A DNA stretch of 64,000 nucleotides. It comes from Phycicoccus sp. CSK15P-2 (GTDB lineage: Bacteria > Actinomycetota > Actinomycetes > Actinomycetales > Dermatophilaceae). Below, piece by piece: positions 62,800 through 64,000 of this stretch (the first letter of the stretch is position 1; each line of letters opens with the position of its first letter). Position numbers and translations under genes: made by a program. The notes beneath the pieces were generated by a model. It was not told where the DNA came from. It saw only the letters and a program-made list of their open reading frames with translations, and did not search any database. Where the stretch lies: positions 1-64,000 of the forward strand of contig NZ_JAFDVE010000019.1 of assembly GCF_016888005.1 (NCBI RefSeq). Direction: 5' to 3'.

Positions 62800-64000
62800 T
62801 CAGACCCGAGCGGCGTCCGCGGCCGGGACCTCCCCGGGGTCGAGCTCGGCCTCCAGCGCCGCGATGATCCGCGGACGGAGCTCCTCGGGCGCGATGACGG
62901 CGTCGACCGAGCCGACCTCCACCGCCCGGTGGATGTCGTGGACGCGGTCGAACTCGGCGGCCACGGTGCCGAGCATCTCGGCCCGCACGGCCTGGCGGAC
63001 GGTCGCGAGCTCGGTGGCGAGCACCGGACGCTCGGCGGCGTCGGCCTCGCGCAGCCGGGCCTCGAGGTCGCCGACCCTCGGGTCGGCCGCGGTGCGGGCG
63101 TCGACGTCGCGCGCGAAGACGACCGCCGCGGCCGGCGCCCCGCCGATGACCGACGCGAACGAGCCCTCGACGGCCAGCACCGTCATCCGCTCGTTGAGCG
63201 CCTTGGAGAACACGACGAACGCCCCGCCGTGGTAGCGAGAGACGACGACGAAGACGATCGGGCCCTCGAAGTTGACGATCGCCCGACCGATCTCGGCGCC
63301 GTACTCGAGCTGCAGGGCCCGCATCGACTCCGGTGAGCCGTCGAAGCCCGACAGGTTCGCGAGGACGACGAGCGGCCGGTTGCCCGACGCGGCGTTGATG
63401 GCCCGGGCGGCCTTCTTCGACGAGCGCGGGAAGAGCGTCCCGGCCGTGTAGGTGTCCGGGCCGTCCGTGGGTGGGAAGCCGCGCCTCGGCACCGACCTCG
63501 ACTCGATGCCGAGCAGCGCGACCGGCAGGCCACCGATCCGGGCGTCGAAGACGACCGCGGTCTCGGCGTCGGCCATGCCGGCCCAGCGCTCGAGCGTCCC
63601 GTGGTCCTGGTCGGCCACCGCGCGCATGAGCGTGCGGATGTCGAAGGCCTTCTTGCGGTCGGGGTTGGTCCGCGCCGAGAAGATGTCGCCGACGGTCGTG
63701 AAGTCGCTGCCGTCCATCGCGTGGGGGTACGTCGTGACGTCGCGGTCGACCGGGTCGCTCGTCGGGGCCCGCCGGGGGCCGGACTCCCCGGGCGCCACCC
63801 AGGTGGACTCGTAGTGCGCGAGGAGGATCCCGTAGGCGTCGGCGAGGTCCTTGGCCCAGTACTGCGCCTGGCCGTTCGGGCCCATGACGCGGTCGTAGCC
63901 ACCGATGCCGAAGTTGTCCTCGGCGCTGACCCCGCCGGAGAAGTCGAGCGACTGCTTGCCGGTGAGCACCATCGCCGAGTCGGGCGTCATGACGAGCACG
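62800..64000 (-). CDS. acyl-CoA carboxylase, carboxyltransferase part (5' end outside window)
   Basis: The C-terminal ~400 residues of a biotin-dependent acetyl/propionyl-CoA carboxylase carboxyltransferase, probably of the large fused type. Features are DFSGGVSAEDNFGIGGYDRV, GFDGSPESMRALQLEYGAEI (CoA/carboxybiotin loop), VVVSRYHGGAFVVFSKALN, ASVIGGAPAAAVVFARDV and the terminal RVHDIHRAVEVGSVDAVIAP. The reading frame is open to the window edge, so the N-terminal part lies beyond 64000. It provides malonyl- or methylmalonyl-CoA for lipid synthesis. Confidence 0.88.
   Translation of the reverse strand, partial: VLVMTPDSAMVLTGKQSLDFSGGVSAEDNFGIGGYDRVMGPNGQAQYWAKDLADAYGILLAHYESTWVAPGESGPRRAPTSDPVDRDVTTYPHAMDGSDFTTVGDIFSARTNPDRKKAFDIRTLMRAVADQDHGTLERWAGMADAETAVVFDARIGGLPVALLGIESRSVPRRGFPPTDGPDTYTAGTLFPRSSKKAARAINAASGNRPLVVLANLSGFDGSPESMRALQLEYGAEIGRAIVNFEGPIVFVVVSRYHGGAFVVFSKALNERMTVLAVEGSFASVIGGAPAAAVVFARDVDARTAADPRVGDLEARLREADAAERPVLATELATVRQAVRAEMLGTVAAEFDRVHDIHRAVEVGSVDAVIAPEELRPRIIAALEAELDPGEVPAADAARV

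Overview
This 64 kb window is GC-rich chromosomal DNA from an actinomycete. The nearest fit is a Micrococcales / Intrasporangiaceae-like bacterium. That placement is an inference from gene content: the secE-nusG-rplKAJL block, the HadA/HadB-MurB-RpmG-tRNA neighbourhood, an IcmF mutase, form II CO-dehydrogenase genes and a multidomain acyl-CoA carboxylase. No insertion sequence, phage or plasmid gene was recognised.

Layout. Positions 1-5.2 kb hold the translation/transcription block (rplL, rplJ with an L10 leader, a lipoprotein, rplA, rplK, nusG, secE, tRNA-Trp), all on the minus strand. Positions 5.4-8.3 kb hold an aminotransferase, a DUF5709 protein and an adenosine deaminase-like gene. Positions 8.5-13.8 kb hold an XRE-type regulator, murB, two MaoC/HadA-HadB-like dehydratases, rpmG, tRNA-Met, tRNA-Thr, a metal/cobalamin-binding protein and an SDR dehydrogenase. 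Positions 13.9-30.4 kb are a defence island: a winged-helix/MNT-HEPN toxin-antitoxin pair with two palindromic operators, a 102-repeat type I-E CRISPR array, and the full set cas2-cas1-cas6e-cas5e-cas7e-cse2-cse1-cas3 on the minus strand. Positions 30.4-41 kb mix a fused double ABC exporter, IcmF, a MetE-like protein and a kinase-fold protein with three decayed genes (GNAT, Fic, alpha/beta hydrolase). Positions 41-47.5 kb hold an ArsR/SRPBCC pair, aroQ, a histidine kinase fused to a DUF4173 membrane domain with its response regulator, and a GlxA-type regulator. Positions 47.5-56.9 kb are a form II CO dehydrogenase/xanthine-dehydrogenase-family cluster (coxG, M, L, S, xdhC, coxE, MoxR ATPase, mocA). 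Positions 56.9-64 kb hold a secreted beta-propeller protein, a YcaQ-like protein, a DUF4212/solute-symporter pair, a 28-nt minisatellite with a long palindrome, and the 3' part of an acyl-CoA carboxylase gene.

Most notable element. The gap between cas3 and cse1 contains, on the plus strand, a miniature CRISPR: two repeat-like hairpins (27538-27565 and 27588-27620) around a 21-22 nt pseudo-spacer. The pseudo-spacer matches the cse1 5' region (27460-27476) at 14 of 17 positions. The type I-E seed positions 1-5, 7 and 8 are all matched, position 6 is mismatched, and the site is flanked by AAT, an AA-type PAM. This is the layout expected for a guide RNA that directs Cascade to repress its own operon (CreR-like). 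The big array begins only 9 nt after the cas2 stop codon, leaving no room for a conventional leader, so the same control point may govern Cascade, the adaptation genes and, by read-through, the 101 spacers.
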